This document shows, one piece after another, positions 16,775-24,876 of a DNA stretch of 47,668 bases. The stretch covers positions 1-47,668 of the forward strand of contig CAMBRI010000006.1 in NCBI GenBank assembly GCA_945870205.1. The letters run 5' to 3'. Each line of letters opens with the position of its first letter. The stretch's first letter is position 1. This DNA is from Sulfuritalea hydrogenivorans sk43H (lineage in GTDB: Bacteria > Pseudomonadota > Gammaproteobacteria > Burkholderiales > Rhodocyclaceae). Under the pieces are notes generated by a model. It had not been told where the DNA came from and searched no databases. It saw nothing but the letters and a program-made list of their open reading frames with translations. A program made the translations under genes and the position numbers.

Positions 16775-17929
16775 TTAGAGATCGCGGCTTGCGTGTTCCC
16801 GGCTCAGGGCCAGTGCATGGCGATGGCGTGCCATGAGACGCTGGTCGGTGACGATGACCCCGAAGGTCTCGCCAATCACCATCACTACGCCGAGTACCGG
16901 CAACACCAGCATCAGGCCCGATATGCCGGCCACGGCGCCACCGACAAAGATCATCAGAACCGTGACCAGGGGATGAAGTTCCAGGCTCTTGCCGATGGTC
17001 ATCGGCATGTACAGGAAGTCGTCGAGCAGGCGCACCACGCCGAACAGGCCGATCGCCCAGTAGGCCATCGCAGGATCCCCCGGAAAATCTGTCGCCGCGA
17101 CCAGAACCACAAGGAGGCCGCCGAGGATCGAGCCGACATAGGGTATCCAGGCCAGTACCGCGCAGATCAATCCCAGCGCCAGCGGCCCGGGAATGCCGAG
17201 TAGCCACAAGCCGGCGGCAAGGGTCACGGTATCGAGAATGGTCAGGTTGATCAGTCCTTGGAAGTAGGCCCGCGCCGTGCGGTCGATTTCATGCAGCAGG
17301 AATAGCGTCTTCTCGAAAAACGCGTTCGGCACGGCGGCGCTGAGAAAGCGCTTGAAGCGACGCCCGTCACGCAGAAAGAAAAAGGCCAGAAACGGGGCCA
17401 GCAGCAAAGAGGGTGTCCACGCCATGATTCCCAGCGCTACCGGCTCCAGGTGATCTGTAATGCTTCCCGCGCCGTGCGTCAGCCGCTCGGCCACGGTGTC
17501 GGCGAGCCGGGCGCGGGCCAGAGTGGGCCAATGGCCCTCGAGAGAACGCAGCGAGCCATCCAGCAACTGCATGCCACCCTGGACATAGCGCGCCACCGTA
17601 TCCTGCCACTGGGTCATCTGGCTCGCCAGGCGCGGTACCAGCGCAATGCCGGCCACGGCCACCAGCGCGAGAAAGAGCGCGGTGACCAGGCTGGCCGCGC
17701 CGTCGCGACTCATGCCGCGATAAATCAGGGTCCTGACCGGCGGATAGAGGAAGTAATACAGGATAAGGGCCAGCAGGAAGGGCACCACCAGCCACAACAC
17801 CTTCTGGAACACCAGCAGCAGCAGGCAGGTCGAGGCAACGATCGCAGCCCAGACCAGCGGCCCGGAGCCATGATGGGCGTGTGCGGTCCCGGCCGGGGGC
17901 GCAGTTTCGTTGGAGATGATGCTAGACAA
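16775..17929 (-). CDS. AI-2E family (TqsA/YdiK-type) membrane permease
   Basis: A 384-residue inner-membrane protein with about seven or eight helices. Family marks include LILYYFLYPPVRTL near the N terminus, the long amphipathic segment (residues 100-160), FLAFFFLRDGRRFKRFL, and the C-terminal ICAVLAWIPYVGSILGG followed by FLYMPMTIGKSLELHPLVT. Members of this family export diverse solutes, and the name AI-2 exporter fits only a few, so the substrate is unknown. Its start overlaps the upstream cyclic-nucleotide-binding gene by 8 bases. Confidence 0.92.
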   Translation of the reverse strand: MSSIISNETAPPAGTAHAHHGSGPLVWAAIVASTCLLLLVFQKVLWLVVPFLLALILYYFLYPPVRTLIYRGMSRDGAASLVTALFLALVAVAGIALVPRLASQMTQWQDTVARYVQGGMQLLDGSLRSLEGHWPTLARARLADTVAERLTHGAGSITDHLEPVALGIMAWTPSLLLAPFLAFFFLRDGRRFKRFLSAAVPNAFFEKTLFLLHEIDRTARAYFQGLINLTILDTVTLAAGLWLLGIPGPLALGLICAVLAWIPYVGSILGGLLVVLVAATDFPGDPAMAYWAIGLFGVVRLLDDFLYMPMTIGKSLELHPLVTVLMIFVGGAVAGISGLMLVLPVLGVVMVIGETFGVIVTDQRLMARHRHALALSREHASRDL

Positions 17930-18488
17930 GGTGCTGGTGGGCGCTCATTGCCAGCGCCATGCTGCGCATCCGTGCACCCAGATGGCAGGCCAGCTGCCGC
18001 GAAATCTTCGAGGCAATGCGTGCGTGGGTGTCAAGCAGGCTGACGAAATCGTCACGGAAGAACACGATCAGCTTGCATGGCGTCGCTGCGCGGGCCTGGG
18101 CCGAACGCGGCGAATTGTCGAGCAGGGCCAGTTCGCCGAAAAAGGTGCCGGGGCCGAGTCGTGCGACAAGTCCGGTATCGCCCTGCCGGCGTCGCGGATA
18201 GGCGGCGCCGTGCTCATTGACACCGGGCTGCGCCGCATGGTCGGCCTCGATCTCCTCCTGGCGGCTGATCAGGACTTCGCCCGCGGCGATGATGTAGATC
18301 GCCTGCCCTTCTTCGCCTTCATCGAAAATCACTTCGCCTTCGAGATAGCTGCGTTCGTGCAGCAAGCCGTCCACGATTTCCAGTTCGGCCGGAGTCAGAT
18401 TGACGAACAGGCTCAGTCCGTGAAGACGTTCAAGACGCGGTGAAGTCGTCCTCTGGCGAAACAGGGTAAGCACGGATATCGGCTCCAA
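17922..18488 (-). CDS. Cyclic-nucleotide-binding domain protein
   Basis: A protein of up to 188 residues with one cNMP-binding fold: FVNLTPAELEIVDGLLHERSY opens it (two segments), GQAIYIIAAGEVLISRQEE is the beta roll, and FFGELALLDNSPRSAQARA is the phosphate-binding cassette with the expected Gly-Glu and Arg. No DNA-binding domain follows, so it is not a Crp-type regulator. The first codon of the frame is TTG (18488); GTG at 18473 with TTGGAG upstream is an equally good start. An insertion between beta strands (residues 80-105) is unusual. It overlaps the AI-2E permease gene, so it may gate or regulate that transporter. Confidence 0.85.
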   Translation of the reverse strand: MEPISVLTLFRQRTTSPRLERLHGLSLFVNLTPAELEIVDGLLHERSYLEGEVIFDEGEEGQAIYIIAAGEVLISRQEEIEADHAAQPGVNEHGAAYPRRRQGDTGLVARLGPGTFFGELALLDNSPRSAQARAATPCKLIVFFRDDFVSLLDTHARIASKISRQLACHLGARMRSMALAMSAHQHLV

Positions 18489-18508
18489 GGCGAGGCATAG
18501 AGAGGTTT

Positions 18509-18540
18509 CTGCCGCGCCGAGGCACTCCGCGGCGCGGCAG
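18509..18540. terminator. Inverted repeat downstream of thpR, possible terminator
   Basis: Perfect 11-base GC-rich arms (18509-18519 and 18530-18540) separated by 10 bases, between the stop of thpR (18571) and the start of the cNMP-binding gene. No T tract follows on the minus strand. Confidence 0.45.
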
Positions 18541-18570
18541 ATGCAATGGGCGGATTCTAATCCATCCGCA

Positions 18571-19119
18571 TCAGGCTTCGGCTCCTTTTAGCGCAAAACT
18601 GGCGAGCGTCCTGTAGCTTGCCGCAGACGGATGCAAATGGCTCTCGACCAGGGCGAACTCACTGACCCGCCACCGGATCGGCGTACCCAGTCGGGGCAAG
18701 GAGGGGCAGCGAACACGGCGCGCCAGCGTGATGTGCGGCACCCGATCGGCGCCGAAACGGTGATCGATGGCAAAGCCCGCACGGCGCAGTTCAAAAGCCA
18801 ATGCGTCAAGCAGATGAATCAGTGCCGCAGGCGTTTGCCGACAACCCGCCCACAGGATTCCGCGCTGCGGCCAGAAGCCCAGGCGGTCGAGGGCGAGATC
18901 AAATGCCTCGACACGAACCGCGGCGGCAATCTCCGCCAGTTGAACCACCTGGGTCGAGGTCACCGCGCCAACGAAAGCCAGCGTCAGATGCAGCGACGCC
19001 GGCCGTATCACGCGGCCGCCACCGGTCGCAAGACTTTGCGCCAGTGCCGACAAATGCCCGGTCGCTTCGTCATCGGGCCATAGCGCAAAGAAAACGCGCC
19101 GCGAGCGAGCCTCGGTCAT
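18571..19119 (-). CDS. thpR: RNA 2',3'-cyclic phosphodiesterase
   Basis: A 182-residue 2H-phosphoesterase of the ThpR/LigT family, which opens 2',3'-cyclic phosphates on RNA ends. Both catalytic HxTx motifs are present: HLTL at 44-47 (SLHLTLAFVG) and HITL at 129-132 (VPHITLAR), about 85 residues apart as usual. The N-terminal RVFFALWPDDE and the overall length match the family. It is a cytosolic single-domain protein. It lies downstream of ispF, but the repeat at 19158-19283 separates them, so co-transcription is uncertain. Confidence 0.93.
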   Translation of the reverse strand: MTEARSRRVFFALWPDDEATGHLSALAQSLATGGGRVIRPASLHLTLAFVGAVTSTQVVQLAEIAAAVRVEAFDLALDRLGFWPQRGILWAGCRQTPAALIHLLDALAFELRRAGFAIDHRFGADRVPHITLARRVRCPSLPRLGTPIRWRVSEFALVESHLHPSAASYRTLASFALKGAEA

Positions 19120-19157
19120 GCCTGCTTAACTTTCATGCAGCGGTAGTGCCGCGCCTC

Positions 19158-19283
19158 AATGATTAAACACACGCAAAGCGAATTAAAGGCCCGCCCCTCC
19201 CGTCCTCCCCTCACGGGGAGGCTTCTGGTCAGTTCGCTTCGCTCGACCGTCACCATTCGCTCCGAACAAACTATTTCACGTTA
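19158..19283 (-). repeat. Intergenic repeat element, copy 1
   Basis: About 126 bases similar to 43640-43789. Shared blocks are TTAAAGGCCCGCCCCTCCC, CGGGGAGGCTTCT and TTTCACGTTA (plus-strand reading), in the same order. On the minus strand the core folds as CCTCCCC-GTGA-GGGGAGG, a 7-base stem closed by a GNRA-type loop. The element ends inside the ispF stop codon and lies upstream of thpR. A short frame across it is similar in both copies (KHxxxxLKARPSxPP), but this follows from the DNA similarity and is not convincing as a protein. Confidence 0.7.
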
Positions 19284-19772
19284 TCCGACACGTATCAGCA
19301 GTGCCACGGCATGGGCCGCAATGCCTTCGCCGCGGCCTTCGAAACCCAGGCGTTCATTGGTCTTGCCCTTGACGTTTACCGCCGCGGGCTCAATCCCGAG
19401 GTCGGCCGCAATGTTGGCGCACATCGCCTTGACGTGAGGGGCGATGCGCGGCGCCTGGGCGACGATGGTGGCATCGATGTTGCCAACCTCCCAGCCGGCT
19501 TCGCGCACCGCCGCCATGGCGCCGCGCAGCAAAGCTCGACTGTCGGCCCCCTCCCATTCCGAACCGGTATCGGGAAACATGCCGCCGATGTCGCCCAGCC
19601 CGGCAGCGCCAAGAATCGCATCGGTGATTGCGTGCAGCAGTGCGTCGGCATCTGAATGACCCAGCAGACCCTGGTGATACGGAATACGGACGCCGCCAAG
19701 GACCAGCGTGCGGCCGGGCGTCAGCGCATGGACGTCATAGCCCTGACCAACACGGAACGGAGTACGGCTCAT
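19281..19772 (-). CDS. ispF: 2-C-methyl-D-erythritol 2,4-cyclodiphosphate synthase
   Basis: A 163-residue enzyme of the non-mevalonate isoprenoid pathway that cyclises CDP-methylerythritol phosphate. The metal ligands are in [11 protein letters not shown] (Asp, His) and the [12 protein letters not shown] region; [10 protein letters not shown] and the C-terminal [23 protein letters not shown] complete the signature. The length is normal. IspD, which usually sits directly upstream in Proteobacteria, is here about 4.4 kb away (24130-24828) on the same strand, with unrelated genes between. The stop codon overlaps the end of the intergenic repeat. Confidence 0.97.
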   Translation of the reverse strand: MSRTPFRVGQGYDVHALTPGRTLVLGGVRIPYHQGLLGHSDADALLHAITDAILGAAGLGDIGGMFPDTGSEWEGADSRALLRGAMAAVREAGWEVGNIDATIVAQAPRIAPHVKAMCANIAADLGIEPAAVNVKGKTNERLGFEGRGEGIAAHAVALLIRVG

Positions 19773-19835
19773 TGCAGGAATGCTCCTTCACAAGATCGAC
19801 AAAACAGCTTATCCGATTATCGCGCGGGTCTGGGC

Positions 19836-19882
19836 GCCGAAATACGCCGAAGGGTTGTCGCGGAAAACATCGTATTTCCGGC
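19836..19882. repeat. Inverted repeat upstream of ispF
   Basis: GCCGAAATACG (19836-19846) pairs with CGTATTTCCGGC (19871-19882) apart from one extra base. The half sites resemble those of the AATAC-N10-GTATT motif, but the spacing is 24 bases rather than 10. It lies 64-110 bases upstream of ispF (minus) and just upstream of the gene at 19939 (plus). Confidence 0.4.
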
Positions 19883-19938
19883 GAGGATTTTCGAAGAACA
19901 TGAAGAAGCCGGGAGAAAGCGACATAATCGGCCCTGCC

Positions 19939-20265
19939 ATGAATTCATCGGAAAACAATACCATCCCCAACCGGGCCGAGACGCTGAAAGTGCTTCGCCT
20001 CATGGGCGACTATGCGCCGATGCTGATGCTTCGCGGCAGCGTCGACGGCTATGGCGCCCGCTGGACCCTCGATGGCGGCGAGATCCAGCCAGCCATTGCC
20101 ACTTACCTGATGCAAGCGGGCTTTATTGAGGATTCGGGCGCGACCGAGATGGGCGCCAGGAAGCTCGTCCTGACGGAAGCTGGCGCTCAATTTCGCAAGG
20201 ACGGCTTGAGCTGGTGGGCTGGTCTCGGTCTGATCCAGAAGCTCAAGATCATTATCCTGGGCTGA
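19939..20265 (+). CDS. Small conserved hypothetical protein
   Basis: A 108-residue soluble protein (MNSSENNTIPNRAETLKVLRL in two parts) with segments such as GDYAPMLMLRG, WTLDGGEIQPAIATYLMQ and KLVLTEAGAQFRKDG. The pattern suggests a winged-helix-like fold, and similar proteins occur in related Betaproteobacteria, but no function is known to me. ATG 19939 is used; ATG 19900 would add 13 residues. Neither has a strong ribosome site. A CATAAT sequence at 19924-19929 might be a -10 element that leaves almost no leader. Confidence 0.6.
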   Translation: MNSSENNTIPNRAETLKVLRLMGDYAPMLMLRGSVDGYGARWTLDGGEIQPAIATYLMQAGFIEDSGATEMGARKLVLTEAGAQFRKDGLSWWAGLGLIQKLKIIILG

Positions 20266-20315
20266 AGCAAAGTCACTTCGCCAATGCGCGAATCCGGCAG
20301 TGCCGCAACCTGCCG

Positions 20316-21542
20316 TTAATCGACGGCGATCGAATAGACCTCCTGCAGGTGCGTGCGAACCAGTTCGACCATTTCGCCATCGATTCTCCCCAATTCGCGA
20401 AACTCGTCCAGCCTGGCCATGACCTGAGCCCGATCCATCCGGCTGCGGTAGGGACGATCCTGCGAGAACGCGTGAAAAATGTCGGCGACCGCGATCAGTC
20501 GCGCTTCCATGGAAATCTGCAGTCCCGGAAGACGATCGGGGTAACCGGTTCCGATCAGGTTTTCATGGTGCATGCTGGCCCAGTCGGCAATCGGCTGACC
20601 AGGAAACACCTTCTTCAGAATGCGGCCGGTATCGTAGCTATGACGCCTGACGAAGGCCCGCTCTTCTACGGTGATTGCTCCGGGCTTGTCGATGATTTCC
20701 TCCGGCACCCGAAGCTTGCCGATGTCGTGGAGCAAGCCGGCGATTTCGATCTTGTCCAGATGCTCGCCGCGAATGCCGCTCGTTTCCGCCAGATAGCGCG
20801 CGATCTTTGCCACGCGCGTCGAATGCTCGAGGGTGTAGCGACTCTTCGCGTCCACGGTGCGGGCAAACAAGCCGGCGACCGCCAATGCGTCGGCGGTATC
20901 CAGTTCGACCAGATCATCCTCTTCGAAACTTTCCTCGATTTCATCCAGGATATAGGCGGGATCCATGCGCAGCCAGAAAGTTTCCCGCTCGGCCGCACGA
21001 CAGAATGCCGCCACCAGGGTCGGCTCGAACAGGGAACCCGAAAGTTAACCGATACGCCGGGTGATTGCCGGGTATTCCCAGAGTATTTCGTTCTTCAGCG
21101 ACTGGCCTGAAAAATAAGGGGCCAGCAGCACGTCGGCACGATCGGCGAGAAAGATCAGATTGGCCCACAGCCGGGTGTCGGGCGGGATTGCCAGCCGCTG
21201 CAACTGCTCCCAACGCGTATGGTGCCAACGCACGACGGGCGCAAACTGCGCCAGCGGCGGACAAGCCAACAGGAATTCCTCGCCACGCAGGCAATGCTCC
21301 TCGGCGCCTTCCCATTCGAGGGTTTCCGTCAACTGGCGGTGCTCGCGGGTGCGCGAAACGCCGCAGTCATGCAACATTCCGGCATAGAGCAGATCGCGGC
21401 AGGAAGCCCGGTCCCACCCCAATTCACTGGCGATGCCGAGCGCCATCAGCGCCACGCGTTTGCCGTGATGGACTTCGTCGACACCGACGAAGTCCAGCGC
21501 ACTGGTGAGAGAGGTGATCGCACGCTGCAAACTGAGCTTCAT
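20316..21542 (-). pseudogene. HD-GYP phosphodiesterase gene interrupted by one in-frame stop codon
   Basis: Two open frames, 21045-21542 (165 residues) and 20316-21014 (232 residues from a GTG), lie in the same reading frame and are separated only by TAA at 21045-21047. Reading through gives about 408 residues: an N-terminal HD-like domain (VHHGKRVALMALGIA, LHDCGVSRTREH) and a C-terminal HD-GYP domain (LEHSTRVAKIARYLAE, LLHDIGKLRVPEEI, HHENLIGTGYPDRL). HD-GYP proteins hydrolyse cyclic di-GMP. The sequence after the stop (LSGSLFEPTLVAAFCRAAE) continues the fold without a gap. It is a recent nonsense mutation (CAA to TAA is simplest), a sequencing error, or a split gene restarted at GTG 21014, which has no clear ribosome site. 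Confidence 0.75.
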
Positions 21543-21678
21543 GAGTGTGTTTGTGGCAGGATGGTCATGCCGTCGAGTCTAGCGTGAACCGATGTCCGCG
21601 AATGCCGATGCCCAGCCCGGCCACCCCGGATCGGGTTCGGAATCCGCTGCAAACCGCCCTGCACAGAAGGAACTGAAC

Positions 21679-23190
21679 ATGCTGATGTCCGACCTCGAAT
21701 ACCGCGAATCGCTGCGTCGCTTGAAGCCCCTCGTCTTCGTTGACGGCCGATCCATCGCATCGGTTGCCGACGAACCCGCCCTGCTGCCCGGCGTCAATGC
21801 CGTGGCACTCAGTTACGCCTTTGCGCTGCGCGAGGACACGGCGCAACTGATGCACGTCGCCGACGCTGACGGCAGCGGCCACAACCGCATGCTCCATGCA
21901 CCACGCAGCGAAGACGAACTGCTGCAGAAGCTCGAAGCCATCCGCCTTCTGTGCCGCTACACCGGCTGTGCCCAGCGCTATCTGGCGGGCGACGCCATGG
22001 CCGGCATTCTGCAGGGAGCGGCAGCGATCGACGCCGAGCACGGCAGCGAGTATCTGGCACGGGCCCAGGCGTATTACGAGCATGTTCGTAGCGCCGACCT
22101 GGCGATCGGCATCGCCATGACGGATGCCAAGGGCGATCGATCCCGGCGACCGCATGCCCAGGCCAATCCCGATACCTATGTGCACATCGTTGAACGCCGT
22201 GCCGAAGGCATCGTCATTTCCGGCACCAAGGCCATCGTCACCGGCGCCCCCTACATGCACGAGTTGCTGGTCATGCCGGGGCGGGCGATGACCGAAGCCG
22301 ACGCCGATTTTGCCGTGTGCTGTGCCGTGCCGATCGACGCCGCCGGTCTGACCATGGTGGCAAGGCCGGCCGGACGTCCGGGCGAGCCTGCGGCGCTGTT
22401 CTCCAATCGTTTCGGCCAGAGCACCGCCGTCTGCCTGTTCGAGCGCGTCTTCGTTCCCTGGGAGCGCGTCTTCCTCGCCGGGGAATGGCGGCACAGCGCG
22501 ACACTCACCTACGCCTACGCCACCCACCACCGCCATACCTGCATAGCCGCCCGCGCCGGCTATGGCGACCTGCTGATCGGCGCCGGGACCCTGATGACCG
22601 AAGCCAATGGCCTCGATGCGGAACGGGCGCACGGGTTGCGCGACGCCATGACCGATTTAATCCGGATCGTCGAGGGCTTCTATGCCTGCGGCGTCGCCGC
22701 ATCCGTGTATGCGACGCACGAGGCAGAAGGCATCGCCATGCCTGACGCGGTGTTCTCCAACATCGGCAAGCTGCTGCTGGCGACGCAGATCTACGACATG
22801 CAGCGCCTGGCGCATGAAGTATCGGGCGGGCTCATCGTCACCCTGCCGGGGCCTGATGAAGACCACAACCCGGCGACCGCGGGCCGCCTCTCCGAAGTAC
22901 TCGGCGGACGTTCCGACATTCCCTACGAAAAGCGCATTGCGGTGGCGCGTTTCATCGAAGACCTCAGCGCTTCATACCAAAGTGGCTGGTATTCGGTGAT
23001 CAGCCTGCACGGCGGCGGTTCGCCCGAGGCGATGAAAAAGGAAATCTTCCGTCGCTATCCGGTGGCCGACCGGGTCGAACTGGTGGAGAACCTGCTCGAC
23101 CGCGGCATGCTGGACGACGCAAGACGGCGCATCAGCATCGGGCGGCAGCCGGGACGCTGTTGCGCCGAGGGTTGCAAGGCCGACAGCTGA
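21679..23190 (+). CDS. 4-hydroxyphenylacetate 3-hydroxylase / 4-hydroxybutyryl-CoA dehydratase superfamily protein
   Basis: A 503-residue flavoprotein-family enzyme with an acyl-CoA-dehydrogenase-like fold. Superfamily marks include DLEYRESLRRLKP, VSGTK-like VISGTKAIVTGAPY, and GYGDLLIGAGTLMTEANGL. As I remember the clostridial dehydratase, its [4Fe-4S] cluster uses three Cys and one His; here one Cys (in GCAQRY) and the His (HHRHT) seem kept while the other two Cys positions read Tyr and Ala. A cluster-free, reduced-flavin monooxygenase is therefore more likely. The C terminus is Cys-rich (RCCAEGC). Start 21679 has AAGGA 7 bases upstream; ATG 21592 lacks one. No flavin reductase partner is adjacent. 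Confidence 0.78.
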   Translation: MLMSDLEYRESLRRLKPLVFVDGRSIASVADEPALLPGVNAVALSYAFALREDTAQLMHVADADGSGHNRMLHAPRSEDELLQKLEAIRLLCRYTGCAQRYLAGDAMAGILQGAAAIDAEHGSEYLARAQAYYEHVRSADLAIGIAMTDAKGDRSRRPHAQANPDTYVHIVERRAEGIVISGTKAIVTGAPYMHELLVMPGRAMTEADADFAVCCAVPIDAAGLTMVARPAGRPGEPAALFSNRFGQSTAVCLFERVFVPWERVFLAGEWRHSATLTYAYATHHRHTCIAARAGYGDLLIGAGTLMTEANGLDAERAHGLRDAMTDLIRIVEGFYACGVAASVYATHEAEGIAMPDAVFSNIGKLLLATQIYDMQRLAHEVSGGLIVTLPGPDEDHNPATAGRLSEVLGGRSDIPYEKRIAVARFIEDLSASYQSGWYSVISLHGGGSPEAMKKEIFRRYPVADRVELVENLLDRGMLDDARRRISIGRQPGRCCAEGCKADS

Positions 23191-23229
23191 GATTGCTCCA
23201 AGCAAGGCCAGCCGTCAGGCCGGAAACCG

Positions 23230-23547
23230 TCAGCCTGCGCTGTCGATCTGCCTCAGTGACACTTCAATCGCGCTCGAATCGGTGGGCCGCACCAGGCGGG
23301 CGAGTTCCTTGCCCTCGCGCAAGAAGATCAGCGTCGGCCACAGCTTGACGCGAAACGAACGCCCGAGGCGACGGCCGGGGCCATCCTCGACCTTGATGCG
23401 ACGAACCCGCGGGTGCCTGTCCAGCGCAGCGGCAATCAGCGGCTGGGCGGCGGCGCAATGTCCGCAATAGGAAGCGCCGAACTCAATCAACAAGGGTTCC
23501 TGCAAGGCATCGAGTTCGGCGCGCGAGGGTTCGGCTTCCGGATTCAT
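23230..23547 (-). CDS. Thioredoxin-fold protein with CGHC active site
   Basis: A 105-residue cytosolic thioredoxin-like protein. The active-site motif is ASYCGHCAAA rather than WCGPC, and the cis-Pro segment is VKLWPTLIFLREGKE. CGHC is typical of protein disulfide isomerases and of some bacterial thioredoxin-family proteins, and it usually gives a more oxidising centre. ATG 23547 is preferred because GGGAG lies 10 bases upstream; ATG 23556 is too close to it. It follows the TlpA-like gene by about 50 bases on the same strand, so both thiol proteins may be made with IspD. Confidence 0.88.
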   Translation of the reverse strand: MNPEAEPSRAELDALQEPLLIEFGASYCGHCAAAQPLIAAALDRHPRVRRIKVEDGPGRRLGRSFRVKLWPTLIFLREGKELARLVRPTDSSAIEVSLRQIDSAG

Positions 23548-23600
23548 GTGCAGCATTCTCCCGCTATCGCCAATTCAGGTCACAACCCGGCTCGCACCCT

Positions 23601-24113
23601 TCACAGCCGGACGCCGAAGCTCTTGCCGATCACGTCCAGCGCCTCGGGGCTGTCCCATTCCTTTGCGCCATAGTATTTGCCGACCACCTTCCCTTGCGCA
23701 TCGACCAGCAGGGTCAGGGGAATCCGGTTTGCGCCGAGCATGTTTTCGAGCAGCAGTTTGCTGTCGATGAAATGACTGAAACTTGTTCCCGCGTTCTTCA
23801 GAAAGCGCTTGGCAGCGTCCGGATAGTCGTCGGTGGAAATACCGATCACGGTGAACTTCTTGCCGCCGTGACGGCGAGAAAGTCTTTCCAGCGAGCCCAT
23901 CTCCGCCCGGCAGGGTCCGCACCAGCTGGCCCACACATTGATGATCAGCGGCTTGCCGCGAAATTCGGACAGTTTTCGGGAAGGCCCGGACAGGCCCTGC
24001 ATCGTCGCCTCGCGCAATGTACCGCCGACATCGACTTCGCCGGGGGTCCTGGCAAGGGCCGGCGCGGAGCAGCCGATCATGGCAAGCAGCAGCAAAAAAC
24101 GAATGGTCTTCAT
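23601..24113 (-). CDS. TlpA/ResA-type periplasmic thiol-disulfide oxidoreductase
   Basis: A 170-residue exported thioredoxin-fold protein. An N-terminal signal sequence (KTIRFLLLLAMIGCSAPALA) may be cut by signal peptidase I after ALA, or lipidated at Cys15, though the lipobox MIGC is poor. The active site is VWASWCGPCRAEM, preceded by the TlpA-type FRGKPLIINVWA; the cis-Pro is in RIPLTLLVDAQG. Such proteins keep cytochrome-maturation or periplasmic thiols reduced. It starts 16 bases after the ispD stop. No cytochrome-maturation gene is in the window. Confidence 0.9.
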   Translation of the reverse strand: MKTIRFLLLLAMIGCSAPALARTPGEVDVGGTLREATMQGLSGPSRKLSEFRGKPLIINVWASWCGPCRAEMGSLERLSRRHGGKKFTVIGISTDDYPDAAKRFLKNAGTSFSHFIDSKLLLENMLGANRIPLTLLVDAQGKVVGKYYGAKEWDSPEALDVIGKSFGVRL

Positions 24114-24129
24114 CGAATTTCCAATATAT

Positions 24130-24828
24130 TCAGCGGTTCTGCAGTATCCACTCCGCCAGTTGCAGATCCAGCGGATACGTGACCTTTAGGTTGCTGGCGT
24201 CCGCCGCCACCAGACGCGGAGCAAGCCCCAGCGCCTCCATGGCGCCGGCTTCATCGGTGACCCGGGGCGCCGCATCGAGCGCCTGCAGCAGCAGGCGATG
24301 GCGAAACATCTGCGGCGTCTGCGCCTGCCAGAGTCCTTCGCGCGCAACCGTCTGCAACACGCGCGTACCCGTGCCGGCGCGCTTCAGGGTGTCGGCGACG
24401 GGTACCGCGAGCAGGCCGCCGGCATCATCCTCGCCCACTTCGGCGATCAGCTTTTCGACCAGGGCTACAGTGAGGCAGGGCCTTGCCGCATCGTGCACCA
24501 GCACCCAGTCGTCGCCGACACCAGCGACCTCTGCGGCCATGGCGCGCAGGCCGTTGGCAACGCTTTGCGCGCGGGTCTCGCCGCCGCAGCGCAGGACACG
24601 CAGCTTGGGGCCGAGCGCGAGCATCTGTTCGGCTGGCCAGAATGCATCGTCCGGCGCCAGCACTACGAAAACTTTGGCAACAACCGGCGTGGCGCACAAA
24701 GTGGCCAGCGCGTGCCGGATCATGGCGTGACCGGCCAGCGACAGGTATTGCTTCGGCATTGACCCGGACGACAGGGCGCCCATGCGGGAACCTGAACCTG
24801 CGGCTGGAACCAGAGCGTAATATGTCAT
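24130..24828 (-). CDS. ispD: 2-C-methyl-D-erythritol 4-phosphate cytidylyltransferase
   Basis: A 232-residue enzyme that transfers CMP to methylerythritol phosphate in the isoprenoid pathway. The nucleotide-binding motif ALVPAAGSGSRMG is at the start, WVLVHDAARPCL in the middle, and LKVTYPLDLQLAE near the end. It heads the ispD-tlpA-thioredoxin unit. A TATAGA sequence lies only about 12 bases from the ATG with no ribosome site between, so the transcript may be nearly leaderless. IspF is about 4.4 kb downstream instead of adjacent. Confidence 0.97.
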   Translation of the reverse strand: MTYYALVPAAGSGSRMGALSSGSMPKQYLSLAGHAMIRHALATLCATPVVAKVFVVLAPDDAFWPAEQMLALGPKLRVLRCGGETRAQSVANGLRAMAAEVAGVGDDWVLVHDAARPCLTVALVEKLIAEVGEDDAGGLLAVPVADTLKRAGTGTRVLQTVAREGLWQAQTPQMFRHRLLLQALDAAPRVTDEAGAMEALGLAPRLVAADASNLKVTYPLDLQLAEWILQNR

Positions 24829-24876
24829 GACGCAATTCTATACAATCGCATTAGAGGAATTCGCGAGAGGCCGAAG

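Noticed and set aside
19159-19437. Short frames across the two intergenic repeats with similar starts (LKARPSxPP)
   Set aside because: The similarity follows from the DNA repeat, the frames run into ispF antisense or lack ribosome sites, and the hairpin is a better explanation.
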